Shown here piece by piece: positions 53,647-62,753 of a stretch of 64,000 nucleotides of DNA. The notes under the pieces were generated by a model. That model was not told the origin of the DNA and did no database searches. It saw nothing but the letters and a program-made list of their open reading frames with translations. The position numbers and the translations under genes were made by a program. How positions within the stretch are numbered: the stretch's first letter is position 1; the number at the start of each line of letters is the position of its first letter. The stretch covers positions 372,001 through 436,000 of the forward strand of contig NZ_JASHKA010000001.1 of NCBI RefSeq assembly GCF_030732845.1, written 5' to 3'. This stretch comes from Roseibium sp. MMSF_3544 (GTDB lineage Bacteria > Pseudomonadota > Alphaproteobacteria > Rhizobiales > Stappiaceae).

Positions 53647-54775
53647 CGGCATTCTCCGCGGACGGATCAGCAACCTCCAGGGCGATCGAGACGCCCTGGC
53701 TTACCTTGAAGGCCCCGTCTTTCACAACGCGGTCACCTTCCTTCAGGTCCGCCTCCAGCCAGACATTGTCACCGAGCCTGTGGCGCAACACCACGTCGAC
53801 ACGCTCCGGAAGGTTGTCGGCACCGAGCTTCCAGACGTAGGCACCGTTCGGGCTCCAGAGTACGGAGACGGCAGGGACCATGGGCATCGGCGTGTCTGAA
53901 CTTGCCAGACTGACGCTGAAGGTCATTCCCGGCAGAAGCAGGTTTTGCGGGTTCTGAACCTCTGCGCGCACGCGCACAGTCCGGAATTCCTCGTCGATTG
54001 AGCTGTCAAAGGCGATGATCTCTCCGTTGAAGACACGGCCGACGAGCGCCGGTGTCGTCAGTCGAACGGGAACACCGGTCCTGATCTGGCTGATGGCCGT
54101 CTCTGGCACAGTGAATTCCACGAGCAGGCTGCTGGAATCCACCAGTGTGACGATCTCCGCTCCCTGCGGCAGATAGCTGCCGACGGTCAGATCGTTCAGG
54201 TTGATCCGGCCGGAAAAAGGCGCCCGGATAATCCTGCGGTCATACTCGTATTGTGCTTCTGCGACCTTTGCCTCGGCAACCGCAAGCGACGCCCTGGCCT
54301 CGTCGACCTGGGCCTGCGAAACGGCATTGCTCCCCTGGTTCAAGAGGGTCTGAAAACGACTGAAGGAGGCAGACTGCTGTTCCAGCTCGGCCTTGGCGCT
54401 GTCGAGGAGAATTTTCTGGGTTTGCCGCTGCAGGGTGACGATAGGATCGCCTGCATTGACGTCGGTGTTCGGCTGAACGTGGATCTCTTCCACAGTGCCG
54501 GCGACATCGGCCGTTACATGGATCAGCCGGATTGCCTTGCCGGTGCCGATCGACTGGATGCGGGAGCGGGGCGGCGTGAACTCCACATCCGCCGCCGTCA
54601 CGATTACCGCATTCGTCGGAAAGCTCTGCTGTTGAGAAGACGTGTCATTCGCTGCCGTTGAAGCGGCCGTTCGGGTTTGGCTTTCACCTGAGAAGAACAA
54701 TCCGCTCGATGACGCCCAGAGTCCCAACCCAAAGGCGCACGCAAGCGCGAGGATCAATCCAACAATGCGGTTCAT
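53639..54775 (-). CDS. RND efflux membrane-fusion protein
   Basis: 378 residues with an N-terminal membrane anchor (about 5-27). Lipoyl-like halves (VTADVAGTVEEIHVQPNTDVNAGDPIVTL and DRRIIRAPFSGRINLNDLTVGSYLPQGAEIVTL, quoted in part) flank a coiled hairpin (about 115-175). The C-terminal region resembles the MexE/AcrA adaptor barrel. It is first gene of a two-gene operon with the pump. Upstream, 130 nt separate it from the amidase gene on the same strand. Confidence 0.92.
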   Translation of the reverse strand: MNRIVGLILALACAFGLGLWASSSGLFFSGESQTRTAASTAANDTSSQQQSFPTNAVIVTAADVEFTPPRSRIQSIGTGKAIRLIHVTADVAGTVEEIHVQPNTDVNAGDPIVTLQRQTQKILLDSAKAELEQQSASFSRFQTLLNQGSNAVSQAQVDEARASLAVAEAKVAEAQYEYDRRIIRAPFSGRINLNDLTVGSYLPQGAEIVTLVDSSSLLVEFTVPETAISQIRTGVPVRLTTPALVGRVFNGEIIAFDSSIDEEFRTVRVRAEVQNPQNLLLPGMTFSVSLASSDTPMPMVPAVSVLWSPNGAYVWKLGADNLPERVDVVLRHRLGDNVWLEADLKEGDRVVKDGAFKVSQGVSIALEVADPSAENADG

Positions 54776-54905
54776 AAACCTCGCTCCACGGGCTCGTCGG
54801 CAGTCTTCCGGTTGACGCCAAGCAGATCACAGGCGGGCGCCGGTTCGCAAGTTGAAAGCGGGCAGCTTTTTGGGGATTGGCGCAGCCCCGAATCCTGACC
54901 CTCTG

Positions 54906-56177
54906 TCAGATCTCAGCTTCAACGGCCTTCGCACAGGACAGAAGCGCGCTGTCCCGGCCACCGGCGGCGATCAGCATGGCGCTGAGTGTGTTGTTATCGT
55001 GGCGGTAGGGCAGGGCAATGCTGCAGGCGTCGGCGACATTGGCAAGCGAAGGGTTGCGGAGCGCAAGCAGGTTGAAGCGGTTGAAGGCCTCGTCGTCTGC
55101 GAGATCCTCGATCCGGGGCGGCAGCTTGGGCGTTGTCGGCAGCAGAAGCAAATCCTCGCCAAGTTCGTCACGAAATGCGGCGATGAAGCTTGCGCGCCGG
55201 TTGAGTGTCTGGCGGTAGTCGACGGCAGACAGCTTGTCGGCAAGCCCCATGCGGGCATGAACACGGCGGTCAAACTGATCGGGCGAGCTCTGGAAATGGT
55301 GTTCATAATGCGCGCGGGATTCCACGGATGTCAGGTGCCAGGGGGGAACCTGATCATAGAGAGAAATTGCAGAGAACTCCCGTTCAACGATATTAAATCC
55401 GGCCCCGTGCAGGGATTGAACAATTGCCGCGAAACCCGCGGCGACTTCCGCATCCATCTCGGAAAAACCGAAGTTTTTCGGAATGACGAGGCGCTGACGG
55501 GAAGGTGTGGACGGAACAGTCGCAAGACCCGCCATGACCTGCCAGGCGAGTTCACACGCCGCGACCGATTTCGCCATTGGGCCAAAGCTGTCAAGGCTGT
55601 CCGACAACGGTCTGCCACCGTCCATCGGTATGGATGCCTGTGTCGGCTTGAAGCCGGTGATGCCTGTGAAGGCCGCTGGAATGCGCAGCGATCCGCCGGT
55701 GTCGCTGCCGATCGCGATGTCGCAAAGGCCAAGGGCAACGGACACAGCGCCGCCGCTGGTTGATCCCCCTGGTGCGCAGCCGGGATAGGCCGGGTTTACC
55801 GGCGTGCCGTAATGCGGGTTCAGGCCAAGTCCAGAATAGGCGAACTCAGACATGTTGGTCAGGCCGACAAAAACCGCGCCAGCCTTGTCAAGGCGTTCCA
55901 TGGCTTGAGCGTCCTTGTCTGCCGCCGGAGCGTCCGCAAGCACCCTGGTGGCGGAGTTTGTTGTTTCGCCTTCGACATCAAAGAGCGCCTTGACGCTGAC
56001 AAGCGCCCCCGACAAGGGGCTACTGATGTCTGGTGCCTTCTGTGCCTGCCGGCGGGCCCGGTCCGTCAGGAGCTTCAGGAACACCGATCTGGCTGCATCC
56101 TCCCCAGCGGCTCTTTCCAGAGCCGTCTCCAGCCTGCTGCTTGCCGTGTCGGGTGTCCAGGGAAACGGTGCACTCAT
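54906..56177 (-). CDS. Amidase-signature family hydrolase
   Basis: 423 residues from ATG 56177; a longer frame upstream would overlap the DUF2848 gene and lacks family sequence. The catalytic Ser-cisSer-Lys set is visible: Lys in VSVKALFDVEG, cis-Ser in GGSTSGGAVSVAL and nucleophile Ser in GSDTGGSLRIPAAFTG. This is a full amidase-signature enzyme that hydrolyses an amide, such as a carbamoyl or N-acyl compound. It lies 40 nt after DUF2848 in a minus-strand cluster with a TRAP transporter, so it probably acts on the imported compound or a derivative. Confidence 0.93.
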   Translation of the reverse strand: MSAPFPWTPDTASSRLETALERAAGEDAARSVFLKLLTDRARRQAQKAPDISSPLSGALVSVKALFDVEGETTNSATRVLADAPAADKDAQAMERLDKAGAVFVGLTNMSEFAYSGLGLNPHYGTPVNPAYPGCAPGGSTSGGAVSVALGLCDIAIGSDTGGSLRIPAAFTGITGFKPTQASIPMDGGRPLSDSLDSFGPMAKSVAACELAWQVMAGLATVPSTPSRQRLVIPKNFGFSEMDAEVAAGFAAIVQSLHGAGFNIVEREFSAISLYDQVPPWHLTSVESRAHYEHHFQSSPDQFDRRVHARMGLADKLSAVDYRQTLNRRASFIAAFRDELGEDLLLLPTTPKLPPRIEDLADDEAFNRFNLLALRNPSLANVADACSIALPYRHDNNTLSAMLIAAGGRDSALLSCAKAVEAEI

Positions 56178-56217
56178 GTTTTGAAGTCCTGAGTAGATTG
56201 TGGTCCCCGGATGGATA

Positions 56218-56871
56218 TCACGAAATCGCCTCCAGGGAAGAGGCGCGGTATTGCCATTCGATTGCACGTCCGAGGATCGGATCGGTCAGAGACATTTTGA
56301 AGTCGGCGGCCGCACGGACGCCGCCGATCGCCGGCAAGGTACCGCACAGCATAGCGGTTCCTTCGTGCACACTTGCGCCTTCTATCAGGTGCTCCAGCGG
56401 CAATATCGAGGAGAGTGTGCCATCCTGATAGAGGGTCCAGTCTCCCTTTTCCATGATCCAGGACTGCAGCGTGAGCTTGTCGGTGTGTGGCGCCACTTCT
56501 TCATACGCCCAAAGCGTGCCGGCGACAGGCTTGGCGCAGATCTGCTTGGATGCGGCGACTGAATGGGCCTCCAGGGCACGGTCTGTGTGATCAGATGCAA
56601 GGCCCATCCAGAGCTTGCCGCCAAGACTGATGAGAAACGGTTCGGCTTCCCCCGATGTGTCCGGGCCCAGAACCTGGATGTCGGTTTCCTGGGTCAAAAG
56701 CGAGGGAGCGCATTGGTAATAGAGTGGGACTGCAGAGGGCGGCGCAACGCCGATTGCGGCCAGTTCCTCGATGTGGTGATCCACAGCGGCGCGATTCCGT
56801 CCGGTCCAGCCGGCGACGATGAGCCGGTCTGGAGCGCCCTCAAGCGCACCGGTGGCTGTCTGAAACTTCAT
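56218..56871 (-). CDS. DUF2848 family protein
   Basis: 217 residues, no signal peptide. Family features include VAGWTGRNRAAVDHHIEELAAIGV near the start, the central LASDHTDRALEAHSVAASKQICAKP (quoted in part) and the late FKMSLTDPILGR. DUF2848 proteins have been compared with the FAH-like fold of the fumarylacetoacetase family; function is not established. It lies between dctM (12-nt gap) and the amidase gene. Confidence 0.85.
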   Translation of the reverse strand: MKFQTATGALEGAPDRLIVAGWTGRNRAAVDHHIEELAAIGVAPPSAVPLYYQCAPSLLTQETDIQVLGPDTSGEAEPFLISLGGKLWMGLASDHTDRALEAHSVAASKQICAKPVAGTLWAYEEVAPHTDKLTLQSWIMEKGDWTLYQDGTLSSILPLEHLIEGASVHEGTAMLCGTLPAIGGVRAAADFKMSLTDPILGRAIEWQYRASSLEAIS

Positions 56872-56883
56872 GGGAATGATCTC

Positions 56884-58164
56884 TTACAAGGTTGAGGGCA
56901 GGAAGAGGGCGATCTGGGGCATGAGAATGAGCAATCCGACCATAGCCAGCATGGCAAGCGCATAGGGAATGCAGCCGAGCATGACGTCGCTGAAACTGCC
57001 GGACTTTCGTGCCGCCTGGACGACGTAGAGGTTGAGGCCGACCGGGGGTGTGATCAGTGCCATCTCGACCAGGATGATCATCAGGATCCCGAACCAGATC
57101 TTGTCGTAGCCGAGCTGGACGATGATCGGTACCACAATCGGTATGGTCGCAACCATGAGGGAAAGCGTTTCGATGAAGAAGCCGAGCACGATATAGATCA
57201 GGATGATCACCAGAAGGGTCTCCAGCGGGCCGAGACCAAGGTCGGTGAGAACACCCTGCAGCGCGCGGCTGACACCGGCGGCCGTGAGGGCAAAGTTCAG
57301 AACATAGGCACCGATGACCACGAGCATGATCATGGCCGACGTCTTGACCGAGCCTCGCAACGCGTCCTGGAGCATGGCCCATGACAGCGCTTTTTGGTGC
57401 GCGGCTATCAGAAGGGCAATGGCAACGCCGACGGTGGCCGCCTCGGTCGGCGTCGCCCAGCCCGCGTAGATCGAGCCGACGATTGCGCCGAAAAGTCCGA
57501 AAATGGGAAGGAGGTCCGCCAGTCCCGCCAGTTTTTCCGAAAGTGAGCTGGACTGGCGCGGACCGCCGAGACCCGGCCTGAAGACACACATGATCACCGT
57601 GATCAGCATGAAAAGACCTGCCAAAAACAGACCCGGGACAAGGCCGGCCAGAAAGAGTTGGGGGATCGAGCTTTCGGTCAGGAAACCATAGACAATCAGA
57701 TTGATCGACGGCGGGATCATGATCCCGAGCGTGCCACCGGCGGCGATCGCCCCGGAGAAGAGTTTTTGATTGTATCCGAGCGACTGTGCCTGCGGCATGG
57801 CAACCGTCGCGACTGTCGCTGCGGTCGCTACCGACGATCCAGAGGTTGCGGAAAACATGGTCGACGTTGCGATGTTGGCGTGGATCAACCCGCCCGGCAT
57901 CCAGGCAACCCACTTTTCCAGGGCTGTATAGGTCCGCCGCGCGACACCGCTGCGGACGAGGATCTCACCCAGAAGCACAAAGAGGGGAATGGCGATCAAT
58001 GTGGCGCTGTTCGATGAGGACCAGACAACCTGCCCGAGACCGCGCATCAGCGGGAACGGGCTGAAGAACGTGTCGATGCCGAACGCCAGCAGAAACAGAA
58101 CAATGCCGACGGGGATCGACAGCGCCAGCAGGCCCAGCAGGCCGACGGATGTGAACGCGATCAT
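56884..58164 (-). CDS. dctM: TRAP transporter large permease DctM
   Basis: 426 residues with about twelve membrane helices. DctM signatures include ATSGSSVATAATVATVAMPQ, GGTLGIMIPPSINLIVYGFLT and GWATPTEAATVGV; the last part has LVEMALITPPVGLNLYVVQA. It is the sodium-driven permease subunit of a TRAP solute importer. The start overlaps the dctQ stop by 4 nt. Genes around it suggest an organic acid or amide substrate. Confidence 0.95.
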   Translation of the reverse strand: MIAFTSVGLLGLLALSIPVGIVLFLLAFGIDTFFSPFPLMRGLGQVVWSSSNSATLIAIPLFVLLGEILVRSGVARRTYTALEKWVAWMPGGLIHANIATSTMFSATSGSSVATAATVATVAMPQAQSLGYNQKLFSGAIAAGGTLGIMIPPSINLIVYGFLTESSIPQLFLAGLVPGLFLAGLFMLITVIMCVFRPGLGGPRQSSSLSEKLAGLADLLPIFGLFGAIVGSIYAGWATPTEAATVGVAIALLIAAHQKALSWAMLQDALRGSVKTSAMIMLVVIGAYVLNFALTAAGVSRALQGVLTDLGLGPLETLLVIILIYIVLGFFIETLSLMVATIPIVVPIIVQLGYDKIWFGILMIILVEMALITPPVGLNLYVVQAARKSGSFSDVMLGCIPYALAMLAMVGLLILMPQIALFLPSTL

Positions 58165-58694
58165 GCTTCCCCCCGTGCACCGGCAATGGCGTCAACGGAC
58201 TTGTAGTCCGATGCCAGAAATTTCACGAGAACGGACACCAACAGGATACTGGCGGAGAGCGCAAACCAGACCCAACCGGCCCACCAGAGTGTCTGCGGGA
58301 TCCAAAGGGGTGTTTCCAGCGGTGTGTTGGCGCGTGCTCCGGTTGAGAGTGTTTTTTCCAGAACGCCCCAACCACGCCAGGCAACCACAATGGCCGTGCC
58401 GGAGAGGCAGATCAGGGACAGGATGTCGAAGATTGCCCTGCCCAGAGGAACGAGGCGCTGGCGAAGCAGGTCGATGCGAACATGTGCCTGCTCCGTCAGG
58501 GCGTAGCTGATGCCCCAACTGGTGGTGATAGCCATGACATAACCGGAGATTTCGTCGACTCCCCCGAGCGAACCGCCCAACCGGCGGGCGATGATCTCGA
58601 TTAGCGTGAAGACCACGCACGCGAGCAGCACCAGACCGACCGCGATTGCGATGCGATCATTGATCCGTCTTAAGAGGTTCACCAGGGAAGTCAT
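58161..58694 (-). CDS. dctQ: TRAP transporter small permease DctQ
   Basis: 177 residues with four membrane helices (about 13-35, 50-65, 88-108, 130-155). The pattern R-R-L-G-G...DEISGYVMAITTSWGISYAL and EQAHVRIDLLRQRL is the DctQ family mark. It stabilises DctM. It lies 12 nt after dctP. Confidence 0.93.
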   Translation of the reverse strand: MTSLVNLLRRINDRIAIAVGLVLLACVVFTLIEIIARRLGGSLGGVDEISGYVMAITTSWGISYALTEQAHVRIDLLRQRLVPLGRAIFDILSLICLSGTAIVVAWRGWGVLEKTLSTGARANTPLETPLWIPQTLWWAGWVWFALSASILLVSVLVKFLASDYKSVDAIAGARGEA

Positions 58695-58706
58695 CGAAGC
58701 CTCGGC

Positions 58707-59753
58707 TCAGTTTGTTTCCAGATTGACGCCGGTGACCTTGCCGACACTGTCACTCCAGCGTTTGGCCCAGTCGCCGCCCGCACGTTCAGCCCAGTCCGGC
58801 AGAACCTCGGTAATCAGCACGTCTTTGGCCTTGGCCTGATCGGCTTCACTCGCCTCCACCAGAACCAGTCCGCGCGCTTCACCATATGGGCACTCGCCGG
58901 TGCCGGTCAGGCAGGCGACATCGTTTTCAAGGGCATTTTGGGCAGACTCCCAAGCCGGGGCTTCCAGGTTCTCCTTCACACCCTTTTCCAGCGCCGCTTT
59001 CTGGTCGTCGGACAGGGAGTTCCATTTGTCCAGGTTGATCGCGGTGACAACAGGATCCCACCCGCCGAGCGGCAGCGGCATCAGGTGCGTGGAGACTTCC
59101 CACCAGCCGGCATTGTAGCCGGAGCCTGCACCGGTAATGGCACAATCGACAACACCGCGCTGCAGGGCGCCCGGCACTTCGCCGAAGCCGACGTTGACAC
59201 CTTCCGCGCCAAGGGCCTCTAGGAACTTGGCAGTCATGCGGCCGGAAGCGCGTACTTTCTTGCCCTGCAAATCATCGAGGGAGGTGATCTCCGCGTTGCA
59301 GAAAACGACCTGGGGCGGGTAGGGCGCAATACCGAGGACCTTGGCGTTGAAGACATCCTTGTAGATATCGTCGACCATGGGTCTGGCGGCTTCAACCGCT
59401 TTTTGCGCGGTTGCGGCATCGGTCGCAATCAGCGGCACATCGAGGCCCTCAAGGGCAACGCTGTCTGACACCGCGTAGTCTGCAACTGTCATGCCGACAT
59501 CGAAGACGCCCTGGGACAACAGACGGAAGACGTCACCGCCGGCAATGCCCATCTGGTCGTGCGTGGTGAGAGCCGATGTGAGATCGCCGCCGGACAATTC
59601 CGGAAGCTTCTCGTTCCAGAACGGGGCTTCATACTGCTTGTGAAGCGGCAGACCGCTCCAGCTTCCAACAACGGCAAGCTCTTCTGCCTCGGCATTTGTT
59701 CCGGCCGAGATTGCAATCATGGAGATTGCGGACAACAAAACCAGTTTTCTCAT
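58707..59753 (-). CDS. dctP: TRAP transporter substrate-binding protein DctP
   Basis: 348 residues with a signal peptide (about 4-23, cleavage near AEA). The family motif with the carboxylate-binding Arg is present in DLQGKKVRASGRMTAKFLEALGA, followed by GFGEVPGALQRGVVDCAITG. This arrangement implies an organic-anion ligand, bound in the periplasm and passed to DctQM. First of the transporter genes; 32 nt after the DUF1445 gene. Ligand identity is not readable. Confidence 0.94.
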   Translation of the reverse strand: MRKLVLLSAISMIAISAGTNAEAEELAVVGSWSGLPLHKQYEAPFWNEKLPELSGGDLTSALTTHDQMGIAGGDVFRLLSQGVFDVGMTVADYAVSDSVALEGLDVPLIATDAATAQKAVEAARPMVDDIYKDVFNAKVLGIAPYPPQVVFCNAEITSLDDLQGKKVRASGRMTAKFLEALGAEGVNVGFGEVPGALQRGVVDCAITGAGSGYNAGWWEVSTHLMPLPLGGWDPVVTAINLDKWNSLSDDQKAALEKGVKENLEAPAWESAQNALENDVACLTGTGECPYGEARGLVLVEASEADQAKAKDVLITEVLPDWAERAGGDWAKRWSDSVGKVTGVNLETN

Positions 59754-59785
59754 GTCGTTCGTCCTCTGTTTTTCAAATCTTTCAG

Positions 59786-60619
59786 TTAGTTATCGTTATA
59801 GGGGTAAAGCGGGGTCGTGTGTTCGCCGACATCGGCGATCAGCATTGCGCCCGGAGAATGGGTTATGGACAGGGGCGGCCTTGCCCTCATGATCGCAGCT
59901 TGTGGTGTCACGCCGCAGGCCCAGAAAACGGGTATTTCACCTTCGTGGAAAGTGACCGGCTCGCCCCAGTCGGGCGAATTGAGGTCGGAGATACCGATTG
60001 CTTCCGGGTCACCGACGTGCACCGGCGCACCATGGGCGAGCGGATAGTTTGCGCAGATGTCGAAAACCTCGTCGATCCGGCTCGCCGGGATCGGCCGCAT
60101 CGACACCACCATTTCACCTTCAAAGGGACCACTAGGTGCGGTTTCCGTTGACGAGCGGAACATCGGCACGGTGACGTTACTGTCGATGTGCCGCATCGCG
60201 ATTCCGGCCTTGCGAAGGGCGTCCTCAAAGGTGAATGAACAGCCGATTGCGAATGCGACCAGATCGTCGCGCCACAGCCCGCTCAGGTCGTTGACCTCTC
60301 TTTCGAGCACGCCGTGGCAATAAATGTTGTAGCGCGCCGCATCGGTGCGAATGTCGATATCCTCACCAAGCCGCGGAATGTGCGCATCGCCCCGTCTGGA
60401 AACGCCTGCCAGAGGGCAAGCCTTGGGATTCAGCTTGCAAAAGGTATGAAAGTCGTCGGCGTAATCGCCTGGCAGGATTGCCAGGTTGCACTGAAGATTG
60501 CCCTTGGCCAGACCGGCAGTGTGCCCCGAATAGCCACCTTCGCGGATCAAGCGGCGCTGGGCGAACGTGTCCATTTCAAACAGGTCTGGAAGCTTGGTCA
60601 GTCCGCTGGTCATGTCCAC
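59786..60619 (-). CDS. DUF1445 / putative hydro-lyase (D-glutamate cyclase family)
   Basis: 277 residues, soluble. The family core appears as SGHTAGLAKGNLQCNLAILP near 31-50, then NPKACPLAGVSRRGDAHIPRLGEDIDIRTDAARYNIYCHG (quoted in part) and IGCSFTFEDALRKAGI. Relatives are annotated hydro-lyases, and a mammalian relative is a D-glutamate cyclase making 5-oxo-D-proline. It is first gene of the minus-strand catabolic cluster, opposite a LysR regulator. Together with the amidase it points to cyclic-amide or D-glutamate-type metabolism (inference). Confidence 0.85.
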   Translation of the reverse strand: MDMTSGLTKLPDLFEMDTFAQRRLIREGGYSGHTAGLAKGNLQCNLAILPGDYADDFHTFCKLNPKACPLAGVSRRGDAHIPRLGEDIDIRTDAARYNIYCHGVLEREVNDLSGLWRDDLVAFAIGCSFTFEDALRKAGIAMRHIDSNVTVPMFRSSTETAPSGPFEGEMVVSMRPIPASRIDEVFDICANYPLAHGAPVHVGDPEAIGISDLNSPDWGEPVTFHEGEIPVFWACGVTPQAAIMRARPPLSITHSPGAMLIADVGEHTTPLYPYNDN

Positions 60620-60666
60620 CTCGAAAAGTCGCTGGCAAAATGCTGCGGCGGATCTATGATCAAGTC

Positions 60667-60678
60667 AAATCGTGATTT
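60667..60678. promoter_or_regulatory. Palindrome in divergent LysR/DUF1445 promoter
   Basis: AAATC-GT-GATTT inverted repeat in the 106-nt gap between the catabolic cluster and its LysR gene. LysR proteins bind interrupted dyads in such gaps. A second GATC-rich area follows at 60690-60706. Confidence 0.4.
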
Positions 60679-60725
60679 TTTGTCCAAAGTGATCAGTTTT
60701 TTGGATCGCTTTCGGGAGAGACCGC

Positions 60726-61598
60726 ATGACCTTTGAACAGTTAAGAACGTTCCTGACCGTTGCGCGCATGGGTGGTGTGCGGAAAGCAGCTGAACAGATG
60801 AATGTCTCTCAACCCGCTGTTTCGACACGAATTTCGAGCCTGGAAACCTATCTTGGAACTGAACTCTTCAGCCGGGGGTCTACGGGTGTCGCGCTCACCC
60901 GGAAGGGTGTTCTGCTGAAGGATCACGCCGAGCAGATCATGGCCATCATGGAAAGGATCAAAGGCGACGTCATGGCTGAGGACAGTATCAGCAGCCTGCT
61001 GCGCCTTGGTGTTGCGGAGACCGTTGCCCAGACCTGGCTGCCCGATTTCCTGCGCGAACTACACAACAGTTTTCCAAAGCTCACGATTGAGGTTTCGGTC
61101 GACATTTCCATCAATCTTCGGGAAATGCTGCTTGACCGCTCTTTGGACCTCGCCATCCTGATGGGCCCGATTTCCGAATACAGCGTCGACAATCTGGACC
61201 TGCCGCCCTTCGAACTCGCCTGGTACCGTCCGATCCACCTGACAAAGCCGGACCTCAGCATCACACCCGTCATAACCTACAACCGCAATTCCCGGCCGCA
61301 CCGGGAACTTACCCACGAGCTGCGCGGCCGCTATGGCAGCACCGCCCAGATTTTTCCGACCAACTCTCTCTCCACCGGGTTCGAGATGGTGGCCTCAGGC
61401 ATCGGGGTGGGCATATTGCCCGCCGTTCTCGGGCGCCGGCTGGTGGAAGAAAACCGTATTGCGACGTTCGATCCGGGCTGGCAGGCGACCCCTTTGTCTT
61501 TCACCGCAACCTATATCGGCGAGCCCAGAGACGAACTGATTGCCAGGGCAGCGCGCGTCGCTCAAAAAGTGGCGCGGGAGTATGGAGCGGAGGCGTGA
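60726..61598 (+). CDS. LysR-family regulator of the TRAP/amidase cluster
   Basis: 290 residues. N-terminal winged helix-turn-helix MGGVRKAAEQMNVSQPAVSTRISSLE (quoted in part, about 15-40) and a periplasmic-binding-like effector domain (about 90-290) with VASGIGVGILPAVLG near 225. It is divergent from the DUF1445-dctPQM-DUF2848-amidase genes and separated from them by about 106 nt, so it is their probable regulator. Confidence 0.92.
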   Translation: MTFEQLRTFLTVARMGGVRKAAEQMNVSQPAVSTRISSLETYLGTELFSRGSTGVALTRKGVLLKDHAEQIMAIMERIKGDVMAEDSISSLLRLGVAETVAQTWLPDFLRELHNSFPKLTIEVSVDISINLREMLLDRSLDLAILMGPISEYSVDNLDLPPFELAWYRPIHLTKPDLSITPVITYNRNSRPHRELTHELRGRYGSTAQIFPTNSLSTGFEMVASGIGVGILPAVLGRRLVEENRIATFDPGWQATPLSFTATYIGEPRDELIARAARVAQKVAREYGAEA

Positions 61599-61694
61599 GG
61601 GGAAGGATGCGCCCGGGCGAGCGCCTGTTACAGGCCTTGCGCGTGTGAGCCACAAGGGGATCGTCGCGCATTGGAGGTAGGCTGCTCGGCGATC

Positions 61695-62582
61695 CTACAC
61701 CTGAGACAACGCCTCTTGAAGATGCCTGGTAAATGCACGAGCGGAAGGTTTCGTTCGCTTTCCGCCAGATAGAAGCGCGTGTACCTCAATGTTCCCAAGG
61801 TCCCAATCAGGCAGCAGCCTGATCAACGACCCATTGGCAATTTCGTGCCTGCATCCCCAAAGCGCCGTGTTGACAATTCCCATTCCTGCAAGAGCGGCGT
61901 GTGTTGTCGCCTCGTTCACTGTGACCAGAAACCTTCCATCGACACGAATGGACTGTATTTTCCCGTTCTTTTCAAAGCTCCAACCGACCTTGCCTCGGCT
62001 GGACGGACCCAACACGATCTGATGATCGATGAGGTCAGACGGCTGGGTCGGGTACCCCGCACGTTCGAGGTACTTTGGAGAGGCTGTAATGATACGCGGC
62101 GGATTCCCGAGCTTTCTTGCGACCATGGTAGAGTCGTCCAGCGGTCCGTAGCGGATTGCAACGTCAATTGCTTCGTCAATCAGGTCTTGCCGCGAATCCG
62201 TCAGAACAAGCTCTACTTTGAGTTTTGGATGGTCTGCCAGAAATGAAGGCAAGATCGGTATGATTTCCCTTTGCGCAAAACTGGTTGCGGCGCCGACCCT
62301 CAATTTGCCGCGTAGCTCACCTGACCCGCGGACAAAGTGATTTGCCTCCTCAATGTCCGCGAGGATCGGCTCGACCCTTGTCAGATATTCTTCCCCGGCT
62401 TCGGTCAGTCTTACGGCATGCGTCGACCGCGCAAACAGCAGGACTCCAAGATCTTTTTCCAGGTTCGAAATAATGCGGGACACTGACGGTTGCGACAGGC
62501 CGACCTCCTTGCCGGCAGCGGTAAAGCTGCCGGTGCGGGCCACGCGCGAAAACAGGTGAAGTGTCGAAAAGCTGTCGGTCAT
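61695..62582 (-). CDS. LysR-family regulator
   Basis: 295 residues. Winged helix-turn-helix GSFTAAGKEVGLSQPSVSRIISNLEKDLGVLLFARS (about 17-52, quoted in part), then an effector domain with LRVGAATSFAQREIIPILPSFL and DVAIRYGPLDDSTMVARKL. It resembles the CrgA-like subgroup. It is divergent from the metallo-beta-lactamase-fold gene; the gap holds two similar TTAGA-GCAT words. Confidence 0.92.
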   Translation of the reverse strand: MTDSFSTLHLFSRVARTGSFTAAGKEVGLSQPSVSRIISNLEKDLGVLLFARSTHAVRLTEAGEEYLTRVEPILADIEEANHFVRGSGELRGKLRVGAATSFAQREIIPILPSFLADHPKLKVELVLTDSRQDLIDEAIDVAIRYGPLDDSTMVARKLGNPPRIITASPKYLERAGYPTQPSDLIDHQIVLGPSSRGKVGWSFEKNGKIQSIRVDGRFLVTVNEATTHAALAGMGIVNTALWGCRHEIANGSLIRLLPDWDLGNIEVHALLSGGKRTKPSARAFTRHLQEALSQV

Positions 62583-62600
62583 TTGCTTCTCAAATAACAG

Positions 62601-62656
62601 TTAGATGCATTTAGACGCTACCGTCCAAAACTTCTATGAGCAACTTAGAATGCATC
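62601..62656. promoter_or_regulatory. Direct repeat words in the LysR/MBL gap
   Basis: TTAGATGCAT (about 62601) and TTAGAATGCAT (about 62645) lie 44 nt apart between the LysR start and the MBL gene. The spacing, about four helical turns, suits a LysR tetramer, but the match is short. Confidence 0.35.
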
Positions 62657-62753
62657 GCTCCAGGTCAAAGGTGAGCGCTTTGTCCAGGCCCAGTCCAGCG
62701 TCCGAGCATTTCGCGAGGACATAGAGTGTCTGATTGCATCGAGAGAACGAGAA

